Below, one piece after another: positions 26,807-34,864 of a DNA stretch of 64,000 nucleotides. The stretch lies in NCBI GenBank assembly GCA_964549915.1, contig CAZJWX010000009.1, forward strand, positions 1 through 64,000, written 5' to 3'. A program made the translations under genes and the position numbers. Within the stretch, counting starts at the first letter, position 1; each line of letters opens with the position of its first letter. The notes below the pieces were generated by a model that saw only the letters and a program-made list of their open reading frames with translations, was not told the origin of the DNA and did not search any database. This DNA comes from JAUZRW01 sp964549915. Lineage in GTDB: Bacteria > Chloroflexota > Anaerolineae > Aggregatilineales > Phototrophicaceae.

Positions 26807-27274
26807 CTAAAGGCGCTTTTTGGCTTCTTCGGACGCGATCTTATCCGCCTGGTTGTTCCACTCATCACTGGCATGCCCCTTTGTCCAGCGCCAGGAGACC
26901 TGATGCTGGTTGACCAGGGAGTCCAGTTCGCGCCAGAGGTCGGCGTTTTTCACAGGCTGTTTCTTGCTCGTGCGCCATCCATTGCGCTTCCAATTATGAA
27001 TCCACTGCGTGATTCCATTGCGGACGTAGGTGCTATCGGTGACGATGGTGATGTGCACATCGGGCCGGTTCAAGGCTCTCAATCCCTCGATGACACCGCG
27101 CAACTCCATGATGTTGTTGGTTGTGACTTCCTCACCACCGCGAATGATGCGCGGTTCGCCGACAAGTTGGTGGGTCTGATTATTCCAGGCGAGAAGAATC
27201 GCGCAATAGCCCCCAGGCCCCGGGTTACCCTTACATGCGCCGTCGGTGTACATCTCGAAGTCGTATTCGCTCAT
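26807..27274 (-). CDS. rnhA: Ribonuclease HI
   Basis: A 155-residue RNase H type 1 that cuts the RNA of RNA-DNA hybrids. The four catalytic acids are visible: D in YTDGACKGNPGPGG, E in NNIMELRG, D in VTDSTYV and D in NQADKIA. The basic handle region (WIHNWKRNGWRTSKKQPVKN) and the WTKGHA His are also present. It is a single gene with start ATG 27274. Confidence 0.97.
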   Translation of the reverse strand: MSEYDFEMYTDGACKGNPGPGGYCAILLAWNNQTHQLVGEPRIIRGGEEVTTNNIMELRGVIEGLRALNRPDVHITIVTDSTYVRNGITQWIHNWKRNGWRTSKKQPVKNADLWRELDSLVNQHQVSWRWTKGHASDEWNNQADKIASEEAKKRL

Positions 27275-27396
27275 TGGTGTCTTTCCTCCTCAATGGATCA
27301 ATACATGTGTTCTATCTGCCCATTCGTCTTTTGACAAGCGTCACCTCATCCGGCAACATGGACTCATTCCCAACTATTCGACGAGGAGAGGGACCT

Positions 27397-28278
27397 ATGA
27401 CGGCACAAATCATCAATGGGCGCGAAGTCGCCGCTCGGATTCAGGCAGAGATCAAAGAAGAGGCAACAGCATTCGCAGAAAAGCAAGGCTATCCGCCGGG
27501 TTTGGCCGTGGTCTTGGTAGGCGAAGATCCCGCATCGCAAATGTATGTGCGCATGAAACGCAACCGTGCCGCGAAATCCGGCATTGCGGATTACACGGCA
27601 ACCTTCCCTGATGATGCCACGCAGGAAGAGGTCATCGCTCAGGTGCAGGCCTTCAACAACGATCCCAAAGTACACGGGATTCTCGTGCAACTGCCGATGC
27701 CCAAACATATTGATGAAGAAGCCGTCTTACGTGAAATCAGCTTGGAAAAAGATGCAGACGGCATTCACCCGATCAATATGGGCTACCTCGCCATGAAAGG
27801 CCGCGAACCGACGTTCACCCCGGCGACTCCCACAGGCTGTATGACTCTCATCGCCGAGGCAGGGGTTGACCCGTCTGGGAAGAGCGCAGTTGTGCTGGGG
27901 CGCAGCAATATCGTGGGCATTCCGATGGCACTGCTGCTGAACAACGCCAACGCGACGGTCACTATCTGCCACAGCCGCACGCCGAACATCCCGGAAGTTG
28001 TGAAGCAAGCGGATATTCTCGTCGCGGCGATTGGCAAGGCCGAGTTCGTGAAGGCTGATTGGATCAAGCCGGGGGCTGTAGTGATTGATGTGGGTACCAA
28101 TCGCGTGGATGACCCGACCGATGAACGCAGGTATCGTTGGGTAGGCGATGTGGAATTTGCAGCGGCGAAAGAAATCGCCGGAGCGATCACGATTGTGCCG
28201 GGTGGGGTCGGCCCGTTGACGATTGCTTCCCTGTTGCAAAATACCATGAAAGCCGCTCGCCTGAGCGTTTCGTCATAA
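27397..28278 (+). CDS. folD: FolD bifunctional methylene-THF dehydrogenase/cyclohydrolase
   Basis: A 293-residue enzyme that interconverts 5,10-methylene-THF and 10-formyl-THF with NADP. The signatures are VGEDPASQMYVRMKRNRA (catalytic Tyr and Lys), QLPMPKHID, the Rossmann part VVLGRSNIVGIPMA and the C-terminal PGGVGPLTIA. Start is ATG 27397 behind GGAGAGGG; the open frame upstream to 27235 is not family sequence. A TTGACA (27331) stands upstream, but its -10 is weak. Confidence 0.97.
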   Translation: MTAQIINGREVAARIQAEIKEEATAFAEKQGYPPGLAVVLVGEDPASQMYVRMKRNRAAKSGIADYTATFPDDATQEEVIAQVQAFNNDPKVHGILVQLPMPKHIDEEAVLREISLEKDADGIHPINMGYLAMKGREPTFTPATPTGCMTLIAEAGVDPSGKSAVVLGRSNIVGIPMALLLNNANATVTICHSRTPNIPEVVKQADILVAAIGKAEFVKADWIKPGAVVIDVGTNRVDDPTDERRYRWVGDVEFAAAKEIAGAITIVPGGVGPLTIASLLQNTMKAARLSVSS

Positions 28279-28289
28279 GTCGCACCCAA

Positions 28290-28310
28290 ACAGTGGTGTA
28301 AAAACTTGGA
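28290..28310 (+). other. Possible remnant of an IS256-family left end
   Basis: CAGTGGTGTAAAAACTTGG resembles the GTGTAAA-type termini of IS256-family elements and lies upstream of the truncated transposase. No matching right end was found downstream. Confidence 0.3.
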
Positions 28311-28366
28311 GAAACTACTGCTTTCCGCTTTGATAGAGGGTAGCCAACCAGCGAAAGGATGTTGCT

Positions 28367-29113
28367 GTGACTACCCTCATCCCCTTGCGCTCGCGCAGGA
28401 AAATGCCAACCCTATCGGCAGATAAATTGCTGAAGCTTGCCCAACGCGAGAATTTATCCCTGCCGCGTGAATACCTCGCGCAAGCTCTTACGCTCCTTGC
28501 ACAATCCATCATGGAAATTGAAGTCAGCCGACAAATTGCTGCCGAGCGGTACGAACGCCGTGGTAGCCGCCGAACCTACCGCAATGGATATCGCAAACGC
28601 CCCTGGCAGACGAGAATCGGTGAAGTGTTGCTGGAAATCCCTAAATTGCGCAGTAGCAGCTACTTCCCAGAATTTTTGAAGACCTCAACATTCGAAGAAG
28701 CTTGCCTGGAATTCGCATTCCGTCATCACTTACAAGAGGTGATTTTTACGGATGTGGCTGATTTTCTCGATTCGCTGGAAATTGAAGCGGAACCGCATGA
28801 AATCGCGCAGCTTCAGGAAGATCTTTACGACCTCCGTTTAGAGGTACTTGCTATGGGGTCGGATCGTCTGGTGCTGGATTGGCTGCCCTATGAAGAAGAA
28901 GGCGAACGCATGTATCTGGCGGTTGCGCTGGATGAGGATCAATTGTTGTACTGGCAAAGTACCCCGTATTTGAACGATGGCTTCTGGCGGCAATTCGTCC
29001 GCCGGATTGAGCAATATAGCATGCGGCCTGTCGATGCTGCCTTCCGTCACACGTTACCCACAATGTGCATTCCGCCCACAATCTTCAGCCCACAGATGGC
29101 ACTGGCTGCCTGA
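28367..29113 (+). CDS. IS256-type transposase N-terminal domain with unrelated C-terminus
   Basis: A 248-residue protein. Residues about 15-145 match the N-terminal DNA-binding half of mutator/IS256 transposases: LLAQSIMEIEVSRQIAAERYERRGSRRTYRNGYR, then IGEVLLEIPKLRSSSYFPEFL and a helix-turn-helix region. After about residue 150 the sequence no longer follows the family, and the DDE catalytic domain is absent. The rest is acidic with a MYLAVALDEDQLLYW segment that could be a small independent domain. GTG start at 28367 with AAAGGA ahead. Only 13 bases separate it from clpP, so they are likely co-expressed. It may be a decayed IS or a domesticated DNA-binding protein. Confidence 0.75.
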   Translation: MTTLIPLRSRRKMPTLSADKLLKLAQRENLSLPREYLAQALTLLAQSIMEIEVSRQIAAERYERRGSRRTYRNGYRKRPWQTRIGEVLLEIPKLRSSSYFPEFLKTSTFEEACLEFAFRHHLQEVIFTDVADFLDSLEIEAEPHEIAQLQEDLYDLRLEVLAMGSDRLVLDWLPYEEEGERMYLAVALDEDQLLYWQSTPYLNDGFWRQFVRRIEQYSMRPVDAAFRHTLPTMCIPPTIFSPQMALAA

Positions 29114-29126
29114 AGGAGAATTTCCT

Positions 29127-29753
29127 ATGGATATAAATCCGCAAATGCTCACAGTCCCGATGGTTGTCGAAAGTAATGGTCGCGCAGAACGCGCTTTTGA
29201 CATTTACTCGTTGTTGCTGCGCAATCGTATTGTGATGCTCGGTACACAGGTGACTTCCCAAAGTGCTAATCTAATCGTTGCGCAACTACTTTTCCTGGAT
29301 GGTGAAGACCCGGATAGGCGCATTCAGATGTATGTGAATTGCCCCGGCGGGGAAGTCTATGCCGGATTGGCGATGTACGACGCTATGCAGGACATTAGCG
29401 CCCCGGTGAGCACGGTAGTAGTAGGGTTGGCGGCTAGCTTCGGAACGGTGATCCTCACAGGTGGAGAAGCAGGAATGCGCCATGCATTGCCTCATGCGAC
29501 CATTCACATGCATCAGCCGCATGGGGGTACGCAGGGACAGGTCACAGATATGGACATTATGGTGACGGAATACAACCGCCTCAAGCGTGATCTGATCGAG
29601 ATTTTCATGCACCATACGGGCAAGGATTACGAAACCATTGAGCGCGATATGGATCGCGATCGCTACTTATCGCCGCAGCAGGCAGCAGAATATGGCTTGA
29701 TTGATGAAGTGCTAACACGCAAAGAGTTAAAAGCGATAGAAGAGAACACCTAG
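29127..29753 (+). CDS. clpP: ATP-dependent Clp protease proteolytic subunit
   Basis: A 208-residue ClpP, the serine peptidase ring that degrades substrates fed by ClpX/ClpA/ClpC. Catalytic Ser104 lies in GLAASFGT, His129 in HMHQPHGG, and Asp178 in DMDRDRYLS. Other family marks are MYVNCPGGEVYAGLAMYDAM and QGQVTD. The Ser motif usually reads AASMGA; here it is AASFGT. ATG 29127 has GAAGGAG ahead; the longer frame from 28977 is not used. No clpX is adjacent. Confidence 0.95.
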   Translation: MDINPQMLTVPMVVESNGRAERAFDIYSLLLRNRIVMLGTQVTSQSANLIVAQLLFLDGEDPDRRIQMYVNCPGGEVYAGLAMYDAMQDISAPVSTVVVGLAASFGTVILTGGEAGMRHALPHATIHMHQPHGGTQGQVTDMDIMVTEYNRLKRDLIEIFMHHTGKDYETIERDMDRDRYLSPQQAAEYGLIDEVLTRKELKAIEENT

Positions 29754-29828
29754 CACCTCCCTTGAGAAGCCCGCCACATCGCGCTACACTCCCACCCAAT
29801 ATTGATGCGACTGACGAAGGGTTGCGAG

Positions 29829-31181
29829 ATGGCGGCTCTGCTTCTCAAGAATATTCACATGCTGGTCACAATGGATGAAGCGCGCCGTGAAATCCCCAAC
29901 GGTGCGCTTTTTGTGCGTGACAACGTGGTCGAGGCGGTTGGCACGCTGGAGGAGATGCCTGCTACTACAGCCGATACCGTCCTGGATATGTCCGATCACA
30001 TCGTACTGCCGGGGTTGGTCAACACGCATCATCACATGATCCAGAGCCTGACGCGCGTCTTCGCGCAGGAAAACGAATTGTTCAATTGGCTGCTGACGCT
30101 TTACCCCATCTGGCAGAATCTGCGTTCTGAACACATCTACATCGGGACAAAACTGGCGATGGCGGAACTGCTGCTCTCTGGTTGCACGACCAGTAGCGAT
30201 CATCTTTACATCTTCCCCAATGATTGCACAGTGGATGACCAGATTCGTGCTGCTGAAGAGATGGGCATTCGCTTCCACGCGGCACGCGGCTCGATGAGCC
30301 TGGGGCAGAGCAAAGGCGGCCTGCCACCTGATAATGTCGTCGAAGATGAAGCTTTCATCCTCAAGGACTCGCGGCGTGTTGCCGAGCAATATCACGATCC
30401 TGGTCGGCACAGCATGCTGCGGATTCTGCTGGCTCCGGCGGCTCCATTCAACGTTTCGCAGGATTTGATGCGCGAGACGGCGAAACTCGCACGCAGCTAT
30501 GGCCTGCACCTGCACACGCACCTCGCCGAGAATGTCAAAGACATCGACTTCAGCATGGAACATTATGGCCTGCGCCCCGGCGAATATGCGGAAAGTGTCG
30601 GTTGGGTTGGGGAAGATGTCTGGCATGCGCACTGCGTCAAACTCAATAGCGATGAGATTACCCTCTTCGCGCACACCCACACTGGAGTCTGCCATTGCCC
30701 GTCCTCGAATATGCGGCTGGCGTCCGGGATCGCTCCAATCCGCGCCATGCTGGATTCCCAGGTCAAAGTCGGGATCGGTGTGGATGGTTCGGCCTCGAAT
30801 GACAGCGGACACGTGCTGGCGGAAGTGCGTCAGGCAATGTTGTTGCAACGGGTTCAGGAGAACCCGGCAGCGCTGACGGCACGGGAAGCCCTCGAAATGG
30901 CCACCCGGGGTGGGGCGGCTGTGCTGGGACGCGATGATGTAGGGTACCTCGCGCCGGGGATGTCGGCTGATTTCGTCGCCTATCGCCTGGATTCGCTGGC
31001 ATTCTCTGGCGCATTGCATGATCCGGTGGCGGCGCTGGTTTTCTGCCAGCCGCAAAATGTCGATCTCTCGGTCGTGAATGGCAAAATCCTGGTGCAAGAT
31101 GGGCAACTGCTGCCGGTCGAACTGCCGATGCTCATTGAAGAGCATGGCAAGGCGTCGCGCCAGCTTGTCAATGGGGGCTGA
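29829..31181 (+). CDS. Amidohydrolase, 8-oxoguanine deaminase/AtzB-like
   Basis: A 450-residue metal-dependent deaminase of the TrzA/AtzB/SsnA group. The metal ligands are HxH in NTHHHMIQSLTR, His in LHTHLAENV, His in WHAHCVK and the Asp in GVDGSASNDSGH. This last motif, together with VLPGLVNTHHH, is typical of 8-oxoguanine deaminases and hydroxydechloroatrazine hydrolases. The exact substrate cannot be fixed without structure comparison. Start is ATG 29829 (AAGGG ahead). Genes for Nudix, dehydrogenase and M20 hydrolase follow closely. Confidence 0.88.
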   Translation: MAALLLKNIHMLVTMDEARREIPNGALFVRDNVVEAVGTLEEMPATTADTVLDMSDHIVLPGLVNTHHHMIQSLTRVFAQENELFNWLLTLYPIWQNLRSEHIYIGTKLAMAELLLSGCTTSSDHLYIFPNDCTVDDQIRAAEEMGIRFHAARGSMSLGQSKGGLPPDNVVEDEAFILKDSRRVAEQYHDPGRHSMLRILLAPAAPFNVSQDLMRETAKLARSYGLHLHTHLAENVKDIDFSMEHYGLRPGEYAESVGWVGEDVWHAHCVKLNSDEITLFAHTHTGVCHCPSSNMRLASGIAPIRAMLDSQVKVGIGVDGSASNDSGHVLAEVRQAMLLQRVQENPAALTAREALEMATRGGAAVLGRDDVGYLAPGMSADFVAYRLDSLAFSGALHDPVAALVFCQPQNVDLSVVNGKILVQDGQLLPVELPMLIEEHGKASRQLVNGG

Positions 31182-31187
31182 GGGACT

Positions 31188-32009
31188 ATGAGTTTCATGC
31201 GACTGGGCACGCGGGTCGCAGTGTTCAATGATACAGGACGCATTTTGCTTTCAAAGCGCGGTGACTTCGGCACCTGGAATTTGCCCGGCGGACGTCTGGA
31301 TAGCGGCGAACTCTTGCACGAATCCGCTGTCCGTGAAGTCCGGGAAGAGACCGGACTGCAAGTTGAGATTGAACGTCCCGTGGGGCTGTATTTCCAGCAG
31401 GGACGCCACCGCACCAATATTCTCTATCGCGCGAAACCAATCGGCGGGGAACTGCTGAGTGAGACCGATGAGACGCAGGCCAATCGCTTTTTTCCGCCGG
31501 ATGACTTACCAGAGCCGCTCTACGGAGCCTTTTACATTGAGGATGCGAAAACCTATGCAACGTATGTGCGTACCCTCACGACGCCGCGCTGGGAGCTTTT
31601 CAAGCTGAACATGCGGCTGCGCCGGCGCTGGTTGCAGAATCTGCTGGCAGGACGCCCGGAACCTCCCTTTGTCGAATTCGATGTGCGGGCAGTCGGCATC
31701 GTCTTCGATCCATCTCGCAAAAGAGTGTTGACAATGGGGGGGCTTTCGCTGATTGAAGCACGCAGTGATGGCTCACGAGCGCTGGATGACGCGCTCAGCC
31801 ACGCCATGCACTTCTCTGATATGATGTGGGAATGGGTCGGGCTGTACCAGGAACCTGGCGCGAATCGCATTGATTTTGTCTTCGAGGCACAAGATGCATT
31901 CATGTCCGATTTGTGGGAGGATCCCGGCAAACTGGCGGATGCACGCCATCGTCAGTATGCGCAGAAGCAGCGCAACCGGCGGCGCGATGTCTGGTTGATG
32001 ACGGATTAG
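31188..32009 (+). CDS. Nudix hydrolase
   Basis: A 273-residue protein. The Nudix box GGRLDSGELLHESAVREVREETGL (23-residue GX5EX7REUXEEXGU) is complete within residues about 40-65, so it should cleave a nucleoside diphosphate linked to another group. The C-terminal 110 residues form a second segment with no recognised family. It begins 6 bases after the amidohydrolase and ends 3 bases before the next gene. Confidence 0.9.
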   Translation: MSFMRLGTRVAVFNDTGRILLSKRGDFGTWNLPGGRLDSGELLHESAVREVREETGLQVEIERPVGLYFQQGRHRTNILYRAKPIGGELLSETDETQANRFFPPDDLPEPLYGAFYIEDAKTYATYVRTLTTPRWELFKLNMRLRRRWLQNLLAGRPEPPFVEFDVRAVGIVFDPSRKRVLTMGGLSLIEARSDGSRALDDALSHAMHFSDMMWEWVGLYQEPGANRIDFVFEAQDAFMSDLWEDPGKLADARHRQYAQKQRNRRRDVWLMTD

Positions 32010-32012
32010 CTC

Positions 32013-33026
32013 ATGGCAAAGACCATTTTCGTAACCGAACGCGCCGAGCGACATCAACAGCACGCCCTGCAAGCTGCGCCAGAGTCGCTCGCTGTGACAA
32101 TGCTGCGCGAACCAGAGCGAGAAACGCTGCAAGCGGCCTTGCGCGATGCCGTCTATCTCATCTCCGAGCGCCGCGGCGCCATTGATGCCGACTTGTTACA
32201 CGCTGCGCCAGAATTGAAGCTGGTGCTTCGGCTGGGATCGCAAACCCATGACATCGATCTGGATGCCGCCCGCGAGCAAGGTGTGGCAGTCGCCTACTGG
32301 CCGCAGCCAAGCACAATCCGCGTCGCTGAGCAGACCATCATGCAGATATTGGGCTTGCTCCGACGGATCAATGAGACGCAGCGCGTCGCGCTGGATGCCA
32401 GTCCGGAATGGGGGCAGAGTCGCCGCACGGACGAGAACACGTTTTCGTATAACTGGTCAGGGCGGACAAATCTGGGGTCTCTCTGGCGAAAGTCAGTAGG
32501 CATCCTGGGCTTCGGCGAAATCGGTATGGAAGTTGCGCGGCGGCTGCGTGGTTGGGATTGCGCCCTGCTGTACAACAAGCGCTCGCGGCTGCCCGCCGAA
32601 GTGGAGCGAGACCTGGGCATTCACTATGCCGCGCCAGAGCGCATTCTCGCCGAAAGCGATGTCTTGGTGAATTTGCTGCCTTATTCGTCGGCTACTGATC
32701 GCTTCATCAACCGGGAACGCATTGCAGCGATGAAACATAACGCGATTCTCGTGAGTACGGGCAGCGGCAGCGTCATTGACGAATCGGCGCTGGCCGAGGC
32801 GATCCGCGCGAGACGGCTAGCGGGTGCAGCGCTGGATACTTATGAGTATGAGCCGTTGCGTCCGCATAATCCGCTTCGGTTGGCCGCACAGGACGGTTTC
32901 AATGTCGTGCTGACGCCGCACACGGCTGCGGTGGGCGACACCCCGGCAGAGCAAGAAATCCGCGAGCAGTATAGCAACATCCTACGGCACATGGCGGGAG
33001 AGTCGCTGCTTTTTCGATTGGTGTGA
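32013..33026 (+). CDS. D-2-hydroxyacid dehydrogenase-like protein, catalytic Arg replaced
   Basis: A 337-residue protein of the phosphoglycerate/D-lactate dehydrogenase superfamily. The NAD-binding motif GILGFGEIGMEVARRL is intact. TPHTAAV carries the catalytic His, and DTYEYEPL carries the Glu. The usual ARG motif that positions the substrate carboxylate reads VSTGSGSVID, so the catalytic Arg is missing. It may act on a different substrate or be inactive. ATG 32013, immediately after the Nudix stop. Confidence 0.82.
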   Translation: MAKTIFVTERAERHQQHALQAAPESLAVTMLREPERETLQAALRDAVYLISERRGAIDADLLHAAPELKLVLRLGSQTHDIDLDAAREQGVAVAYWPQPSTIRVAEQTIMQILGLLRRINETQRVALDASPEWGQSRRTDENTFSYNWSGRTNLGSLWRKSVGILGFGEIGMEVARRLRGWDCALLYNKRSRLPAEVERDLGIHYAAPERILAESDVLVNLLPYSSATDRFINRERIAAMKHNAILVSTGSGSVIDESALAEAIRARRLAGAALDTYEYEPLRPHNPLRLAAQDGFNVVLTPHTAAVGDTPAEQEIREQYSNILRHMAGESLLFRLV

Positions 33027-33033
33027 TTGAGAA

Positions 33034-34212
33034 ATGACGATGACAATGCTTGAACAGACGATAATTGATGCAGTGCGCCAACGAGTCCAGGCCGCACGCG
33101 ATGAGATGTTGGAGTTCTTTCGCGAGATTGTGGCTATCCCCAGCACGGATAGCCAGATTCGCAACGTAGGGGAGCGCGTTGCCGAGCAAATGCAGAAGCT
33201 TGGCTACGATGCCGTCTGGTGGGATCAGATGGGCAATCTCATCGGGCGCATCGGCAGCGAAGATGCCGATGTGATCCTCCTGTACGACAGCCATCTGGAT
33301 ACCGTCGGCGTGGGTGACCCGAATGAATGGGATTGGGATCCATTCGAAGGTAAGGTGGAGGACGGCGTACTGTACGCCAGGGGAGCCTGTGACGAGAAGG
33401 CCAGCACGCCGGGAATGCTCTATGGGCTGGTCATCGCTCGTGACCTGGGACTGCTACCGCAGAATCTGGCGGCCTACTACTTCGGCAATATCGAGGAAGT
33501 CAATGAAGGTGCATCAGCCAACGCCTTTGTGATGACCGAGGGCATTCGTCCGGATTACGTCGTCATCGGTGAGCCGACCGACATGCAGCTCAGCCGGGGG
33601 CAGAAAGGCCGTGCGGAATACGAAATCACGGTGAAGGGCAAGAGCGCCCATGCCGCGAGCGCTCACCTGGGGGACAATGCGCTCTATAGGGCGCTTCCCG
33701 TGATCGAAGCCATCAAAGCACGCCAGCATGACCTCCCCAACGATGACTTCCTGGGACAGGGGCGTATCACAGTCACCGATTGTCTGGTGCAGGCGGGGAG
33801 CCGCAACGTCGTCCCTGGTGCGGTGACGGTCGTTGTTGATCGCCGCTTGACGGCGGGCGAAGATGCCTATGCCGAGGCGGAAGCGCTGCGTGAACTTCTG
33901 CGCGATCACGATGTGGAAGTCGAGATTCCGGTGGATGAGGAGCCGAGCTACACGGGATTTGTCTTCCCACTGGACAAGATTTACCCCGCCTGGGTGCTGC
34001 CTGAAGACCACACCTTTGTACAGGCTGGCTTACAGCTCGCGGAGGCACTTGGCTGGTCGATGCAGGCCAAAAAGTGGGATTTCTCGACGAACGGTGTGTA
34101 CTGGGCAGGCAAGGCCAGCATCCCATCGATAGGCTTTGGCCCCGGTGAAGAGCAGTACGCGCATACTGTATTAGATCAAGTGCGGCTGGAGGATATTGTG
34201 CGGGCGACGTAG
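33034..34212 (+). CDS. M20-family metallohydrolase, YgeY/DapE-like
   Basis: A 392-residue zinc amidohydrolase/deacylase. Metal and catalytic residues are LLYDSHLDTVG (H, D), the second Asp in ARGACDEKAS, and IEEVNEG (Glu-Glu). A dimerisation domain lies at about residues 180-300. The order resembles YgeY-type hydrolases that accompany SsnA-like amidohydrolases in purine or selenium-linked gene sets, which fits the neighbours. It could also hydrolyse N-acyl amino acids. Seven bases after the preceding gene, same strand. Confidence 0.88.
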   Translation: MTMTMLEQTIIDAVRQRVQAARDEMLEFFREIVAIPSTDSQIRNVGERVAEQMQKLGYDAVWWDQMGNLIGRIGSEDADVILLYDSHLDTVGVGDPNEWDWDPFEGKVEDGVLYARGACDEKASTPGMLYGLVIARDLGLLPQNLAAYYFGNIEEVNEGASANAFVMTEGIRPDYVVIGEPTDMQLSRGQKGRAEYEITVKGKSAHAASAHLGDNALYRALPVIEAIKARQHDLPNDDFLGQGRITVTDCLVQAGSRNVVPGAVTVVVDRRLTAGEDAYAEAEALRELLRDHDVEVEIPVDEEPSYTGFVFPLDKIYPAWVLPEDHTFVQAGLQLAEALGWSMQAKKWDFSTNGVYWAGKASIPSIGFGPGEEQYAHTVLDQVRLEDIVRAT

Positions 34213-34301
34213 TGGTATGCGCTGCTGCCGCTGCTGCTTTCCGCGCTGCCGCCGTCGCTGTCCATTGATGAGGGGAATTGAAGGGGATTGAGGGGAACTG
34301 A

Positions 34302-34760
34302 ATGGAAGAACGATTCACACGCTTTCCCGGTACGAATTTCATCGGGGGCGTTCTGCCGTCTGGGTTTGGCATCCGCTTTCGGGTGGCGGACGATCAATCC
34401 ATCTACGCCAAAGTGGTTTTTGAGGAGAGCAAACAGGGCGCACAGGGCATCTTACATGGTGGGGCGATTGCTGCGGTGCTGGATGAAGCGATGGGTGCGG
34501 CAGCTTTCGAGCGCGGCAAGCTCGGCTACACCGTCACAATGACGTACAATTACAAGACGCATATCCCGCTGCACGAAGAAATCCTCATACGTGCCTGGGT
34601 GGATCGCATCGAAGGCCGCAAAATCTTCGCCGCCTGTGACGCTACTCTGCCAGATGGGCGCGTGGCGGTGGATGGCACGGGCATCTTCATCTTCTCGCAG
34701 GAATTGTGGGATCAGATGCGAGCGCGGTCTGCTGTGTCACACGATGACCACAAACAATAG
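34302..34760 (+). CDS. PaaI-type hotdog thioesterase
   Basis: A 152-residue hotdog-fold protein. The motif GILHGGAIAAVLDEAMG has the HGG loop and catalytic Asp/Glu region of the 4HBT/PaaI family, which hydrolyse acyl- or aryl-CoA thioesters. Just upstream (34265-34300) three near-repeats of GGGGAAYTGA offer several Shine-Dalgarno-like sequences; the last sits right before ATG 34302. It is a single gene, 89 bases after the M20 hydrolase. Confidence 0.88.
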   Translation: MEERFTRFPGTNFIGGVLPSGFGIRFRVADDQSIYAKVVFEESKQGAQGILHGGAIAAVLDEAMGAAAFERGKLGYTVTMTYNYKTHIPLHEEILIRAWVDRIEGRKIFAACDATLPDGRVAVDGTGIFIFSQELWDQMRARSAVSHDDHKQ

Positions 34761-34771
34761 AAAAAGATCAG

Positions 34772-34795
34772 AAGCGGACGGCAGTCCGTTTATTG
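34772..34795 (+). terminator. Weak terminator candidate
   Basis: CGGAC and GTCCG pair around GGCA and are followed by TTTATT. Confidence 0.3.
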
Positions 34796-34864
34796 CGTAA
34801 TAACCTGCCCCTCAGGGTCGTCCTCTATAGTGTGCGACATCTATCAATCAGAGGGGCATCAACC

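Noticed and set aside
27331..27359. TTGACA with possible -10 before folD
   Set aside because: The -10 match (CAACAT) is poor, so it was not listed as a promoter.
29784..31145. 453-codon open frame on the minus strand
   Set aside because: Antisense shadow of the amidohydrolase, whose metal motifs on the plus strand are complete.
34213..34262. CTG/CCG-rich tract after the M20 gene
   Set aside because: Irregular low-complexity sequence, not a clean tandem repeat, and no CRISPR-like spacing.
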